From Kushneria phosphatilytica (GTDB lineage Bacteria; Pseudomonadota; Gammaproteobacteria; Pseudomonadales; Halomonadaceae), in the NCBI RefSeq assembly GCF_008247605.1, contig NZ_CP043420.1, positions 992,001-1,056,000 of the forward strand: a DNA stretch of 64,000 bases. The letters are read 5' to 3'. The position numbers and the translations under genes were made by a program. A model generated the notes under the pieces. The model searched no databases. It was not told the DNA's origin and was given only the letters and a program-made list of their open reading frames with translations. Positions 8,602 to 19,138 of this stretch are shown in pieces; the first letter of the stretch is position 1; each line of letters opens with the position of its first letter.

Positions 8602-8759
8602 TTCAGGTTTTTTTAAATTTTCCTGATGAATTGGTGTCGCCAAACGGCAACGCTTTTCGGCTTGCTCATGGCTATCGACGTGGCCTTTATCAAGTTGCGC
8701 GCGTTCGGATGAGCTGCTGCCTTTTATAAGCCCTTGTTTTGTAATGTTTTTCAGATTAA

Positions 8760-8775
8760 TGGCACGGCTTTCGCT
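8760..8775 (+). promoter_or_regulatory. Sigma-54 (-24/-12) promoter
   Basis: TGGCACGGCTTTCGCT matches the consensus TGGCACG-N4-TTGCW at all but one fixed position, with the invariant GG (8761-8762) and GC (8773-8774) separated by exactly ten bases. Transcription would begin near 8786 and run into the structured region ending at 9214. Confidence 0.6.
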
Positions 8776-8785
8776 ATAAGTGTAG

Positions 8786-9214
8786 GTGAGCGATAAGGCC
8801 ATGAGCGTCGGCCTTGATGGGCAGCAGAGCGGTATCCTCCTCCCTGTGTGTTATCGATTCTGCTGCTCACGCTCCACGTGATGTGTATCGGTGAGTGATG
8901 AGGCGCCGCCGAGCAAGGCAAGGAATGGCGCGACCAGGCAAGGACGCCTGGGCATGGATGCCCACCCCGAAAGGGGATGAATATGAAAGCGGCGCTTGAG
9001 TGTGGCGCTTTCTACCGAAGAAGCCTGCGGATGATGCCCGTCATCCGGGCATGGTGGAAAACCTGGCTGTCAGTTTTCGCCATGTTGGCTTCGGATCCTT
9101 CGGGATCCATGGTGGCAAGGTACCTCTCCGGCCAGGCGGAGGCGGGAAATGTCACCACTTGACCCTTCAGTTCCCTGCGTACTTATGGGCCGGCTCTCTG
9201 CCGGCCCTTTTTTT
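8786..9214 (+). ncRNA. Candidate GlrR-controlled structured small RNA upstream of glrK
   Basis: About 430 bases between a sigma-54-type promoter and a strong terminator, with no convincing protein gene. Several clear hairpins are present: GGGC-ATGGAT-GCCC (8950-8963, GGA in the loop), CCCC-GAAA-GGGG (8965-8976), ATGCCCG-TCATC-CGGGCAT (9034-9052) and GGATCC-TTCG-GGATCC (9093-9108). About ten GGA triplets occur in 8931-9150, more than composition predicts, so CsrA/RsmA binding is possible. Position upstream of glrK is that of GlmY in enterobacteria, but I see no primary sequence match and it is longer. A 59-codon frame (8983-9162) with an AAGGGG site could be translated from it. The 5' end is inferred. 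Confidence 0.45.
9187..9214 (+). terminator. Strong intrinsic terminator of the small RNA
   Basis: GGGCCGGC pairs with GCCGGCCC around a five-base loop (TCTCT) and is followed directly by seven T residues. Nothing coding ends here, so it implies a non-coding transcript, or attenuation of transcription into glrK. Confidence 0.92.
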
Positions 9215-9317
9215 ATGCGCTTTTCAAGTCACCGATAAAGCGGATAGTGTATCCCGACTCTGTTATGCTGTGTTTATTCGTTACATTGTTTATCACACTG
9301 CCTGCCGGAACATGCCC

Positions 9318-10808
9318 ATGACCTCCAGGGTTTCCCGCCGTTGGCGTCCACGCTCCCTGTTGCAGTTGGTAATCGTGGCCTTTTTCATGGTCATGCTACC
9401 GATCGCCGTACTGATCTTTCAGGCCGGCCAGGGGCTCTCGGAGCTCTCCCGACTCTCCGAGGTCAGCGCTCGGCAATCCGTCGATATTACTCGCCGTGCC
9501 CGTATGCTCAGCAGTCTTGCCACCGAACTGGAGCGCAGTGCCCGCCAGTATGCGGTGGTTGGTGATGTCAGCCTGCTGGGAATCTATAGCGACAAGCTCA
9601 ATCGCTACAAGATACTGCTCGATGAGCACAGCCAGCTGATGCCCAACAATCCTACTATTGATGCCATTCGTGCCGAGCTGGGCGCCATGGGCTTTCTGGC
9701 CGGCTCACCCTCCAGTACCTGGCAGGTGAGGCTCAACGAGTTCGACTTCTTTTCCGCCAATACCGATGCGCTGGTCGAACAGACCCGGCAGCTGGTCGAC
9801 AACCGGATCGATGTGATTCAGGCGCGCTCCCGCGATATTCGTCAGCATCTCTGGATGCAGACTCTGGTGCTGGTCTCGCTGTCGCTGCTGCTGATCCTGT
9901 TCTTTACCTGGCGCATCATCCGCCCGATCCGACAGCTCGAGCGGCGTATTCTGAGCATCGGTAGTGGCGATGAGCCGGATTCATCCGAGCTGATGCCGGG
10001 GCCTGCTGAACTGGTTCAACTGGGGGAGCGGCTCTCCTGGCTCTCCGAGCGGCTCAAGGAGCTGGAAGCGCAGAAGCAACAGTTTCTGCGCCACATGTCG
10101 CACGAACTTAAAACACCGCTGTCCAGTATTCGTGAAGGTGCCGGGCTGCTGGCTGATGGCATTGTCGGCGAGCTGACGCCACGTCAGCGAGAGATCGTGC
10201 TGCTGCTGGATGACAGCAGCCAGGAGCTGCAGACGCTGATCGAGCAGCTGCTCGATTACAACCTGCTGCAACACAATCGGCGGCTGACCATTACCCGGTT
10301 TGATGTGGCCACGGTCGTGCACGAAGTCGTATCACGTCATCGTCTCGCACTGGAACAGAAGGGCGTGAGCTGGGAGGTCCAGCGGGCGCCGGTTTACTGG
10401 CAGGCCGACCGCGTTCGCACCAGTCGCATCCTCGATAACCTGGTTTCCAATGTGGTCGCCTATGGCGAGGATAACGGCCGGTTGTGGATTCGGGTCGAAG
10501 CCCGCAATGAGCATCTTGTCGTGGAAGTGGCCAATACCGGTGTACCGATTGCCGAAAACGATCGACCACACCTGTTTGATCCTTTCTATCAGGGTGGGTC
10601 GCAGCGCAAGGGGCCACTCAAGGGGTCCGGCATCGGATTATCAGTGGCGGCCGAGAGTGCTCGTGCCCAGGAGGGTGAACTGGCACTGGTGGAGGACCCG
10701 CTGGAGCAGGCGGAAGTCTGTTTCCGGCTGACGTTGCCGTGGTTTCAGGTTGAAGACAAAAACAGTGCCGCCGATCGTGAAGGGGCGGCCTTGTCCCACA
10801 AGGGTTGA
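9318..10808 (+). CDS. glrK: Sensor histidine kinase GlrK
   Basis: About 496 residues. Start taken at the ATG at 9318, with GGAA seven bases upstream; a close ATG at 9312 is also possible. TM1 lies at about residues 13-33, a periplasmic helical domain follows, TM2 (MQTLVLVSLSLLLILFFTW) is near 183-201, then a HAMP linker, the H box RHMSHELKTPLSS with H262, the N box DNLVSNVVAYGE and the G box GSGIGLSVAAESARA. GlrK phosphorylates GlrR, whose gene lies two downstream; the set controls envelope-stress and amino-sugar related genes in enterobacteria. The signal here is unknown. Confidence 0.88.
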   Translation: MTSRVSRRWRPRSLLQLVIVAFFMVMLPIAVLIFQAGQGLSELSRLSEVSARQSVDITRRARMLSSLATELERSARQYAVVGDVSLLGIYSDKLNRYKILLDEHSQLMPNNPTIDAIRAELGAMGFLAGSPSSTWQVRLNEFDFFSANTDALVEQTRQLVDNRIDVIQARSRDIRQHLWMQTLVLVSLSLLLILFFTWRIIRPIRQLERRILSIGSGDEPDSSELMPGPAELVQLGERLSWLSERLKELEAQKQQFLRHMSHELKTPLSSIREGAGLLADGIVGELTPRQREIVLLLDDSSQELQTLIEQLLDYNLLQHNRRLTITRFDVATVVHEVVSRHRLALEQKGVSWEVQRAPVYWQADRVRTSRILDNLVSNVVAYGEDNGRLWIRVEARNEHLVVEVANTGVPIAENDRPHLFDPFYQGGSQRKGPLKGSGIGLSVAAESARAQEGELALVEDPLEQAEVCFRLTLPWFQVEDKNSAADREGAALSHKG

Positions 10809-10815
10809 ACGAGAC

Positions 10816-11355
10816 ATGAACTATCGCTGTCTACCCTGGCTTATCGCGCTGACACTGTTGCTGGGCGGATGCCAGATCGAACAGGAAAAACAGACCGCCG
10901 GGATACAATGTTACACCCACGGTATCCCGACGCTGGTGGATAATGCCTGCATGCTGCCGACCTGGGTGGCCTTTGGCCTCAAGTCGCAGACTGCCGATAA
11001 GGATTGGCGCGATCAGGTACTGGAATACATGGATGGCGATACGCTGCGCGAGAAGCTGGTGCGTGCCACGGCATTGGCGTGGGGAGACCCCGAGCACTGG
11101 AGCGAAGCGAACCGCCTGTTCGAGGACAATATCGATCATGCGCCGGCGGATATTCGCCCGCTGCTCGAGCAGTGGCAGGGTGAACTTGAGCTGCGTCGTC
11201 ACATGCAGGCCAACAGCCACCAGCGAGGGCAGAATACTGCCGAGCTGAAGGCACGGATCGATAAGCTCAAGGCAGAAAACGATCGCCTCAGTGCGAAACT
11301 TGACGCGCTGACCGCCATCGAAGAAAGCATGAATCAGCGTCGGAGCTCGCCCTGA
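10816..11355 (+). CDS. qseG: QseG-like outer membrane lipoprotein
   Basis: A 179-residue lipoprotein: signal peptide MNYRCLPWLIALTLLLGGC with a lipobox at LLGGC, so Cys19 is the predicted lipidated residue. The rest is helical, ending in a coiled coil (about 135-170, ELKARIDKLKAENDRLSAKL). It lies between glrK and glrR, the place of qseG (yfhG) in enterobacteria, where the lipoprotein activates the sensor kinase. Sequence similarity outside the lipobox and coiled coil is hard to judge, so the symbol rests mostly on synteny. It begins eight bases after the glrK stop. Confidence 0.75.
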   Translation: MNYRCLPWLIALTLLLGGCQIEQEKQTAGIQCYTHGIPTLVDNACMLPTWVAFGLKSQTADKDWRDQVLEYMDGDTLREKLVRATALAWGDPEHWSEANRLFEDNIDHAPADIRPLLEQWQGELELRRHMQANSHQRGQNTAELKARIDKLKAENDRLSAKLDALTAIEESMNQRRSSP

Positions 11356-11398
11356 CATACCGGGCCCGTACGCTGCGAGGGCCGTCAAGGAGTATGGA

Positions 11399-12739
11399 GT
11401 GAAAGCAGCGCATCTACTGCTGGTTGATGATGACGTGAGTCTGCTCAGACTATTGAGCATGCGTCTGGAGAGCCGTGGTTTTAGGGTGACTACGGCAGAA
11501 AGTGGCAGGGAAGCGCTGAACTGCTTCGAGCGGGACCGCCCCGATCTGGTACTTTCCGATCTGCGAATGGATGAAATGGATGGGTTGGCCCTGTTTCACG
11601 AGATTCAGGATCGTCAGCCCGGCCTGCCGGTCATCATCCTGACCGCTCACGGCTCGATCCCCGAGGCGGTAAGCGCCACCCGCCAGGGCGTTTTCGGTTT
11701 CCTGACCAAGCCCATCGATCGCCAGGAACTGTTCAACTTCGTGGATGAAGCGCTGGCTCAAACGCCCGGCGCTGCCACCGCAGAGGACAGCTGGCGTGCC
11801 GAAATCATTACCCGCTCCGATATCATGGAGCAGGTGCTGGAGCAGGCCCGCCTGGTGGCCGGCAGCGATGTCAGCGTGCTGGTCAGTGGCCCGTCCGGTT
11901 CCGGCAAGGAATTGCTGGCCCATGCCATTCACAAGGCCAGTAATCGGCGCAATCATCCCTTTATTGCCATCAACTGTGGGGCACTGCCCGAACAGCTGCT
12001 GGAGAGCGAGCTCTTTGGACACGCGCGAGGCGCCTTCACCGGTGCGGTCAGTGCGCACGAAGGGCTCTTCCAGGCGGCTGATGGCGGCACCCTTTTTCTT
12101 GATGAGATCGGCGATATGCCGCTGACGCTGCAGGTCAAACTGCTGCGAGCGTTGCAGGAACGTCAGATTCGTCCGCTGGGCAGCACCCGCAGCATAGCCG
12201 TGGATGTGCGAATCATCTCGGCGACCCACCGCGACCTTGATGCCGCCATGAAAGCCGGCGACTTTCGCGAGGATCTTTACTACCGCCTCAATGTGGTCAA
12301 CCTGCGCCTGCCCCCGCTGAAGGAGCGGGCCGAAGACGTGCCGTTACTGGTCAAGCACATGGTGAGTCGCATTGCCGAGCGCCACAATGCTTCGGTGCAG
12401 GGCTTCTCTCCTGAAGCCATCAATCTGCTGGCGACTCGCAGTTGGCCGGGCAATGTGCGTCAGCTGTTCAATGTTGTCGAGCAGTGCGTGGCGCTTTCCG
12501 GTACGCCGATCATCCCCCGTGCGCTGGTCGAGCAGGCACTGGCATCGGATGAAAATGCGCTACCTTCCTTCAACGAGGCGCGCGCCGGTTTCGAACACGG
12601 CTATCTGGTCAAGGTGCTCAAGATCACCGAAGGCAATGTGACCCAGGCTGCCCGCATCGCCGGGCGTAACCGTACCGATTTCTACAAGTTGCTCAGCCGT
12701 CATGACCTGGACCCGGCAAGTTTCAAGGGAAAGGGATAG
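11399..12739 (+). CDS. glrR: Sigma-54-dependent response regulator GlrR
   Basis: A 446-residue NtrC-type activator. Receiver domain with acidic pocket D10-D12, phospho-acceptor D54 ([10 protein letters not shown]) and FLTKP lysine; AAA+ domain with Walker A GPSGSGKE, the sigma-54 contact loop GAFTGA near residue 211 and Walker [12 protein letters not shown]; a C-terminal Fis-type helix-turn-helix ([19 protein letters not shown]). Start is a GTG at 11399 with AAGGAG six bases upstream. Phosphorylated GlrR drives sigma-54 promoters; the likely target is the promoter at 8760-8775 upstream of the operon. Confidence 0.93.
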   Translation: MKAAHLLLVDDDVSLLRLLSMRLESRGFRVTTAESGREALNCFERDRPDLVLSDLRMDEMDGLALFHEIQDRQPGLPVIILTAHGSIPEAVSATRQGVFGFLTKPIDRQELFNFVDEALAQTPGAATAEDSWRAEIITRSDIMEQVLEQARLVAGSDVSVLVSGPSGSGKELLAHAIHKASNRRNHPFIAINCGALPEQLLESELFGHARGAFTGAVSAHEGLFQAADGGTLFLDEIGDMPLTLQVKLLRALQERQIRPLGSTRSIAVDVRIISATHRDLDAAMKAGDFREDLYYRLNVVNLRLPPLKERAEDVPLLVKHMVSRIAERHNASVQGFSPEAINLLATRSWPGNVRQLFNVVEQCVALSGTPIIPRALVEQALASDENALPSFNEARAGFEHGYLVKVLKITEGNVTQAARIAGRNRTDFYKLLSRHDLDPASFKGKG

Positions 12740-12811
12740 GCCTGGTTCGCGCGGACGTTTCTTGTGGAGGCTTCACTTAATGGCGCTGTCGTGAAGCTTC
12801 ATGGGGTGATC

Positions 12812-13108
12812 ATGGGGGAAGTGATGCGCGTTATCATGCCAACAGACAATGTCCATGACGCTGTCGATGCGGTCAGGCAGCACGGCTTTGCCGCCATTGA
12901 AGGCACCCAAACGCAGGCGGTGCCTTTTTGTCGACGGCTGGAAGAAGCATTGGCACCTTACGACGATATCGAGCCAATCACATCATTCCAGTGTGTGGCC
13001 AACCGCGGGTATCTGTATCTCGTCGTGGATCTGAACTGCCATGACAGTGGCAGTCAGGCCTTCAAAAGGCGAATTGAGCAGCTGGATGCCGCTGATCCGG
13101 GGGCTTGA
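12812..13108 (+). CDS. Small hypothetical protein
   Basis: About 98 residues from an ATG at 12812 (GGGG upstream); ATG at 12824 and a GTG at 12764 are alternatives. The protein has a short beta strand (MRVIMPTDNV), a helix (VHDAVDAVRQHG) and a conserved-looking core (FQCVANRGYLYLVVDLNC). I do not recognise a family. It follows glrR by 72 bases on the same strand and may be the last gene of that operon. No signal peptide or membrane segment is visible. Codon use fits the neighbours, which supports it being real. Confidence 0.5.
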   Translation: MGEVMRVIMPTDNVHDAVDAVRQHGFAAIEGTQTQAVPFCRRLEEALAPYDDIEPITSFQCVANRGYLYLVVDLNCHDSGSQAFKRRIEQLDAADPGA

Positions 13109-13275
13109 GAGTCAGTCGGGACTCGAGAACTCACACGGCTATCTGGCCGGATAAACGTTGAACGCCTCGGTCTTGCTCACTTTCGCCGGTGCCCACCGCG
13201 AAGAGAGCGAGATGCGGGTCTGAAGCCGCGAGGCAGTCCGCACCTCCTGAGCGCAGGACCGCACAGCTGGAGGGG

Positions 13276-14607
13276 CTACTTCTTCAGTCGCCGCTTCACT
13301 TCCAGTTTGAGCCGACCCTCGCCCAGCCGTGCGGTAAGCGTTTCGCCCGGTTGGGTGTCGTGGGCACGGCGTACCACGCTGCCACCATCCTGTTCCAGAA
13401 TGGCGTAGCCGCGCTCCAGCACACCCAACGGACTGACCGCATTGAGCGCACGGGCGCTGGCCTGTAGCCGCTGACGCTGAGCGCTGACAGTGCGGGTAGT
13501 GGCACCTTCCAGTCGCCGATTCAGACCTGTCAGTCGGGTACGCGCTTCCTGCAGCGCCCGCTCGGGAGAGTAGGCGCGCAGACGCTGTTGATCGTGGGTG
13601 AAATGTTCGCGCTCTCGGACCAGGCGCTGGGTCATCGCTCGTTGGGCCCGCTGCTCCAGGCGTGAGAGCTGCTGGCGCTGGGCTTCCAGCCGCTCGCCGG
13701 GGTGGCGCAGCCGTGCTCGTGCATGGTCGAGTCGCTGCTGGGCCTGATCGAGCTGGTAGCGGCCGGCGCGTTCGATACGCTGATTCAGCACATTCAGACG
13801 ATGCCGCAGGTCCTGCTGATCCGGCACCAATCGCTCTGCTGCTGCCGAGGGAGTAGGGGCGCTGACATCTGCCGCGAGATCGGCCAGGGTCGAATCTATC
13901 TCATGCCCGACCGCACTCATCACCGGAATCGGACTGGCATGGATCGCGCGCATCAGCGCCTCATCGTTGAAGCACCAGAGATCCTCCAGACTGCCACCGC
14001 CGCGGGTCATCAGCAGCGCATCAAAACGGCCATCCCGGGCCGCGGCTGCCAGTGCCCGGATCATCGCAGGCGCCGCCTGATCACCCTGCACCGGTACCGG
14101 CAACAGGCTCACTTCGAGCAGCGGCCAGCGCGCCTTCAATACGGCGAGCACATCGCGAATCGCTGCCCCGCTGGCGGAGGTGATAATGCCCAGCTGACGC
14201 GGCGGAAAGGGCAGGGGACGCGCATTGGCGAATACCCCTTCGCCATGGAGCTTCTGTTTCAGCCGCTCCAGCGCGGCCAGCAGCGCGCCGCGACCGGCCT
14301 CCTGAACCGCTTCAACGATCAATTGATAGTCGCCGCGCGGCTCGAACACCGACACTTTTGCCCGTACCCGTACGTGATCGCCTTCACGCATCGGTGCGGC
14401 GACAAAACGGGCCCGATTGCGAAACAGCGCGCAGCTGACCTGAGCGCGATCGTCCTTGAGGGTAAAATAGAGATGCCCCGATGAGGGACGCGAAACGCGC
14501 GAGAGCTCACCCTCTACCCAGATCTCCCCGAAATTGCGCTCCAGCGCCTGACGCGCCTGACGATTGAGTTCGGAGACGCTCAGCGCGGTGGTGGCGGCTT
14601 CGGCCAT
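13276..14607 (-). CDS. xseA: Exodeoxyribonuclease VII large subunit
   Basis: The large subunit of exonuclease VII, which degrades single-stranded DNA from both ends and works with the small XseB subunit (not in this window). The 443-residue protein has an N-terminal OB fold (EIWVEGELSRVSRPSSGHLYFTLKD), the catalytic core with GIITSASGAAIRDVL and TRGGGSLEDLWCFNDE, AVGHEIDSTLADLAAD, and a long Gln/Arg-rich helical region (about 260-390) typical of the extended alpha-helical arms. It diverges from guaB, sharing a 132-base promoter region. Confidence 0.95.
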   Translation of the reverse strand: MAEAATTALSVSELNRQARQALERNFGEIWVEGELSRVSRPSSGHLYFTLKDDRAQVSCALFRNRARFVAAPMREGDHVRVRAKVSVFEPRGDYQLIVEAVQEAGRGALLAALERLKQKLHGEGVFANARPLPFPPRQLGIITSASGAAIRDVLAVLKARWPLLEVSLLPVPVQGDQAAPAMIRALAAAARDGRFDALLMTRGGGSLEDLWCFNDEALMRAIHASPIPVMSAVGHEIDSTLADLAADVSAPTPSAAAERLVPDQQDLRHRLNVLNQRIERAGRYQLDQAQQRLDHARARLRHPGERLEAQRQQLSRLEQRAQRAMTQRLVREREHFTHDQQRLRAYSPERALQEARTRLTGLNRRLEGATTRTVSAQRQRLQASARALNAVSPLGVLERGYAILEQDGGSVVRRAHDTQPGETLTARLGEGRLKLEVKRRLKK

Positions 14608-14694
14608 GCAAGGCTCCCTGGGTGACGGGCGACTGAAGGAATATGAAAGAGCACATTGTACGACCCGCCAGGCAGCGTTAAAATATGCGATTAA

Positions 14695-16206
<1,512 letters not shown>

Positions 16207-16249
16207 TCAGGTACTGCTGAAAGGTGGCTGCGCTCGATCATACGGCGTT

Positions 16250-16307
16250 AAAAATTGGCTTAAAGTACTCATTTACCGCGGTAAACTCCGTCTTTTCGCC
16301 AATTTTT
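16250..16307. repeat. Nested inverted-repeat element between guaB and guaA
   Basis: AAAAATTGGC at 16250-16259 pairs perfectly with GCCAATTTTT at 16298-16307. Inside it AAAG (16262-16265) faces CTTT (16292-16295), and the centre is the 14-base perfect palindrome TTTACCGCGGTAAA (16272-16285). The whole forms a long stem-loop. I have the impression that similar short elements occur in other gammaproteobacterial spacers, but cannot name it. A role in processing or differential expression of guaB and guaA is possible. Confidence 0.6.
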
Positions 16308-16388
16308 GCCTTGTCTGAATCTTCGCTCGCCTACTTTTCAGCCAGCACCTGTATTCCTTGTAAGCCAAAAAAAGGCTTTGTATTTCAG

Positions 16389-16410
16389 GCGGGAAGCATC
16401 AGCTTCCCGC
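16389..16410 (+). terminator. Terminator or attenuator ahead of guaA
   Basis: GCGGGAAGC pairs with GCTTCCCGC around the loop ATCA, followed by TTGCTGTTTTTA. It stands 50 bases before the guaA start, so it would end guaB transcription or attenuate guaA. Confidence 0.75.
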
Positions 16411-16459
16411 TTGCTGTTTTTATCGTCGCTGAACGTTTGCCTGCAGAGAAGAGCGCCTC

Positions 16460-18034
16460 ATGACCGACATTCACGCCCACAAGATCCTGATTCTCGATTT
16501 CGGCTCCCAGTACACCCAGCTGATCGCTCGGCGGATTCGCGAGATCGGTGTCTATTCGGAGGTGCGTGCCTTCGATATCACCGAGGAGGAGATTCGCGAG
16601 TACAACCCCAACGGCATCATCCTCTCCGGCGGGCCGGAGTCGGTCGCCGAGCTGGATTCGCCCCGGGCGCCGGAGTGCGTCTATGAACTCGGCCTGCCGG
16701 TGCTTGGCATCTGCTATGGCATGCAGACCATGGCGGCGCAGCTGGGCGGCGGTACCGAGGGCTCCAACAAGCGTGAGTTCGGTTATGCCCAGATCAGCGT
16801 GGCCGGCGAAGACCCGCTGCTCGGCGGCATCATGGATCACGTGGGGGATCGGGGTGATGCGCTGCTGGATGTGTGGATGAGCCACGGCGACAAGGTCGCG
16901 CACGTGCCGGAAGAGTTCGAGATCACTGCCTCCACGCCGAGCTGCCCGATTGCAGCGATGAGCTGGGCGGAGAAGCGTCTTTACGGCGTGCAGTTCCACC
17001 CCGAGGTGACGCACACCGCCCAGGGCCAGCGCATTCTCGAGCGTTTCGTGGTCGAGATCTGCGGCTGTGAGAAGCTCTGGACGCCGGCGCGCATTATCGA
17101 AGATCTGGCCGCTCGGGTGCGCGATCAGGTTGGCGATCGTCACGTGCTGCTCGGCCTCTCCGGCGGGGTGGACTCCTCGGTGGTCGCGGCACTCCTGCAC
17201 AAGGCGATCGGCGATCAGCTCACCTGCGTGTTCGTTGACAACGGCCTGCTGCGCAAGAACGAGGCCGACCACGTGATGGAGACCTTCGCCAGCCACATGG
17301 GCGTGCGGGTGATCCGTATCGATGCCGAAGACGAATTCCTCGGCAGGCTCGAAGGCGTCGACGACCCCGAAACCAAGCGCAAGCTGATCGGCAACACGTT
17401 TATCGACGTGTTCGACCGCGAAGCCGCGAAGATCGAGGGCGTAGAGTTTCTCGCCCAAGGCACTATCTACCCGGATGTGATCGAATCCGCCGCTTCGAAG
17501 ACCGGCAAGGCGCACGTGATCAAATCGCACCACAACGTGGGCGGCCTGCCGGAGACCATGAAGCTCAAGCTGGTCGAACCACTGCGTGAGTTGTTCAAGG
17601 ACGAAGTGCGCAAGCTCGGCCTTGAACTTGGCCTGCCGTACGACATGGTCTATCGCCACCCCTTCCCCGGGCCGGGCCTGGGCGTGCGCATTCTCGGTGA
17701 AGTGAAGAAGGAGTACGCCGATATCCTCCGGGAAGCGGACGCCATCTTCATCGAGGAACTGCACAACTTCGACTGGTACCACAAGACCAGCCAGGCCTTT
17801 GCGGTATTCCTGCCGGTGCGCTCGGTCGGCGTGGTTGGGGACGGCCGCCGCTACGAATGGGTGATTGCCCTGCGCGCGGTGGAAACCATCGACTTCATGA
17901 CCGCCCGCTGGGCGCACCTGCCGTATGAGCTGCTGGAGAAGGTCTCCAGCCGCATCATCAACGAGATCAGTGGCGTCTCGCGCGTGACCTACGACGTGAG
18001 CAGTAAGCCGCCGGCGACGATCGAGTGGGAATAA
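16460..18034 (+). CDS. guaA: GMP synthase (glutamine-hydrolysing)
   Basis: Converts XMP to GMP using glutamine and ATP. The 524-residue protein has a class I glutamine amidotransferase domain (about 8-205; nucleophile loop [15 protein letters not shown] and the HPEVTHT histidine-glutamate pair), an ATP pyrophosphatase domain with the P-loop [15 protein letters not shown], and a C-terminal dimerisation domain ending [17 protein letters not shown], the invariant end of the family. It completes the guaB-guaA pathway pair and is followed by a strong terminator. Confidence 0.97.
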   Translation: MTDIHAHKILILDFGSQYTQLIARRIREIGVYSEVRAFDITEEEIREYNPNGIILSGGPESVAELDSPRAPECVYELGLPVLGICYGMQTMAAQLGGGTEGSNKREFGYAQISVAGEDPLLGGIMDHVGDRGDALLDVWMSHGDKVAHVPEEFEITASTPSCPIAAMSWAEKRLYGVQFHPEVTHTAQGQRILERFVVEICGCEKLWTPARIIEDLAARVRDQVGDRHVLLGLSGGVDSSVVAALLHKAIGDQLTCVFVDNGLLRKNEADHVMETFASHMGVRVIRIDAEDEFLGRLEGVDDPETKRKLIGNTFIDVFDREAAKIEGVEFLAQGTIYPDVIESAASKTGKAHVIKSHHNVGGLPETMKLKLVEPLRELFKDEVRKLGLELGLPYDMVYRHPFPGPGLGVRILGEVKKEYADILREADAIFIEELHNFDWYHKTSQAFAVFLPVRSVGVVGDGRRYEWVIALRAVETIDFMTARWAHLPYELLEKVSSRIINEISGVSRVTYDVSSKPPATIEWE

Positions 18035-18064
18035 TCGTTTAGCTTCAAAGCGTCACTGAAAATG

Positions 18065-18090
18065 AAAAGCCTGCTGAAAAGCAGGCTTTT
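18065..18090 (+). terminator. Terminator of guaA
   Basis: AAAAGCCTGCT pairs with AGCAGGCTTTT around a GAAA tetraloop, then more T residues. It lies 30 bases after the guaA stop. Confidence 0.92.
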
Positions 18091-18303
18091 TTATGTCCAT
18101 TCGCAGTAGCAAGGATAAAGAATTGAAGCGTGTAATACATACGGATTGTTTTTGATCCCGGCGCAGATGGCCGCGGCCACCCGGGTCGTGATCCCCCCCG
18201 TGTAGGGATTGATGGACGGGTAAGTCGCCCAGCGCCCTCCGATGAAGCGGGATGGCTCAGCAAGGGTCATGGATCGCGCCTCGTTGCCATGTGGCTTGCC
18301 CGT

Positions 18304-18882
18304 TCAGGCCGAGCGCGTCACCGCGAAACGGGCCGCAACTTCCGCGACACGAATGCCATAGCGACGTGCGGTTTCAAGGTCGCCCACCGACATCTCCTCG
18401 GGCGCGGCGTCGGCATCCGATTGCGCCATGGCGCCGATATAAGACCCGATCCGGTTCGGATCATCGCGCTTGGAGGCCTTCACGTTCGACGGCTTGATCG
18501 CAAGGCTCACCCAGATGCCGCCATGCTGTCCGGCGAGCAGGACGAAATATTGCAGCGTATTGAGCTTGTCGCCGTTGAGCGTGGCGCTGTTGGTGAATCC
18601 GCCGAAGATCTTGTCTTTCCACTGTTCGGCGAACCAGGGCTTCGAGGTGGCGTCGGCGAACTTCTTGAACTGCCAGCTCGGGCCGCCCATGTAGGTCGGC
18701 GAGCCGAAGATGATGGCATCCGCGGCGTGGAGAGTTTGCCACGCGCTTTCGGGAATGTTGCCTTCGGCGTCGATGGCGATGAGCGTTCCTGCCGCACCAT
18801 TCGCGACTGCCTCGGCGAGGCGGTGGGTGTGGCCATAGCCCGAGTGATAGACGATGGCGGTGGTGATGGTTGCCTGGGTCAT
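18304..18882 (-). CDS. Flavodoxin-family NAD(P)H:quinone oxidoreductase (WrbA-like)
   Basis: A 192-residue flavodoxin-fold protein. The FMN phosphate loop YHSGYGHTHRLAEAV is near residues 11-25, and FGSPTYMGGPSWQFKKF, the WrbA/flavodoxin second loop, follows near 68. Proteins of this type reduce quinones by two electrons or exchange FMN electrons. Start at 18882 has AGGA about seven bases upstream; a longer frame to 18915 adds only polar residues. It is divergent from a LysR gene 256 bases away, the standard arrangement for a regulator and its target. Confidence 0.85.
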   Translation of the reverse strand: MTQATITTAIVYHSGYGHTHRLAEAVANGAAGTLIAIDAEGNIPESAWQTLHAADAIIFGSPTYMGGPSWQFKKFADATSKPWFAEQWKDKIFGGFTNSATLNGDKLNTLQYFVLLAGQHGGIWVSLAIKPSNVKASKRDDPNRIGSYIGAMAQSDADAAPEEMSVGDLETARRYGIRVAEVAARFAVTRSA

Positions 18883-19108
18883 GTCTATGTCCTGATGTTC
18901 GAGGTTGGGTTGCATTGACGTTGCGCGTGGCCGGCCGGCTTACTGGTGGATCGGCAGCAGAGGGCGGAGGCGCCGGCAGATACAGGCCGCCCCTGGCCAG
19001 CAGGCCGAGCAGCAGCGAGATCGATTGATGTTCCCCGTGTGAAGTAACTCCCCAGACGCACTGTATCCTGCGATGCTGTTTTAATTGAGTATGCCAAACG
19101 GAACGCAT

Positions 19109-19128
19109 TGTTCTCTTGAGAGAGAACA
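19109..19128. promoter_or_regulatory. Perfect palindrome in front of the LysR gene
   Basis: TGTTCTCTTGAGAGAGAACA is an inverted repeat with eight-base arms and a four-base spacer, ending ten bases before the LysR start. It is probably an operator for autoregulation and control of the divergent flavodoxin-like gene. Confidence 0.55.
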
Positions 19129-19138
19129 GCTATAGGGC

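Noticed and set aside
8563..8802. Minus-strand frame of 79 codons in the argA-glrK spacer
   Set aside because: It covers the IHF and sigma-54 sites, has no ribosome site and reads as low-complexity polar sequence with no family resemblance.
8983..9162. 59-codon frame with an AAGGGG site inside the putative RNA
   Set aside because: Its sequence overlaps several strong hairpins and resembles no known protein; kept only as a remark under the RNA.
8786..9214. Assignment of the structured RNA as GlmY, RNase P RNA, tmRNA, 6S or SRP RNA
   Set aside because: None of the remembered conserved core sequences of those RNAs is present; only the promoter layout matches glmY.
16385..17917. 510-codon minus-strand frame opposite guaA
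   Set aside because: The plus strand is an unambiguous GMP synthase with all motifs intact.
18045..18263. 72-codon minus-strand frame after guaA
   Set aside because: It runs across the guaA terminator and a seven-C run; a shifted reading gives a few protein-like residues, so it may be a remnant, but no family could be named.
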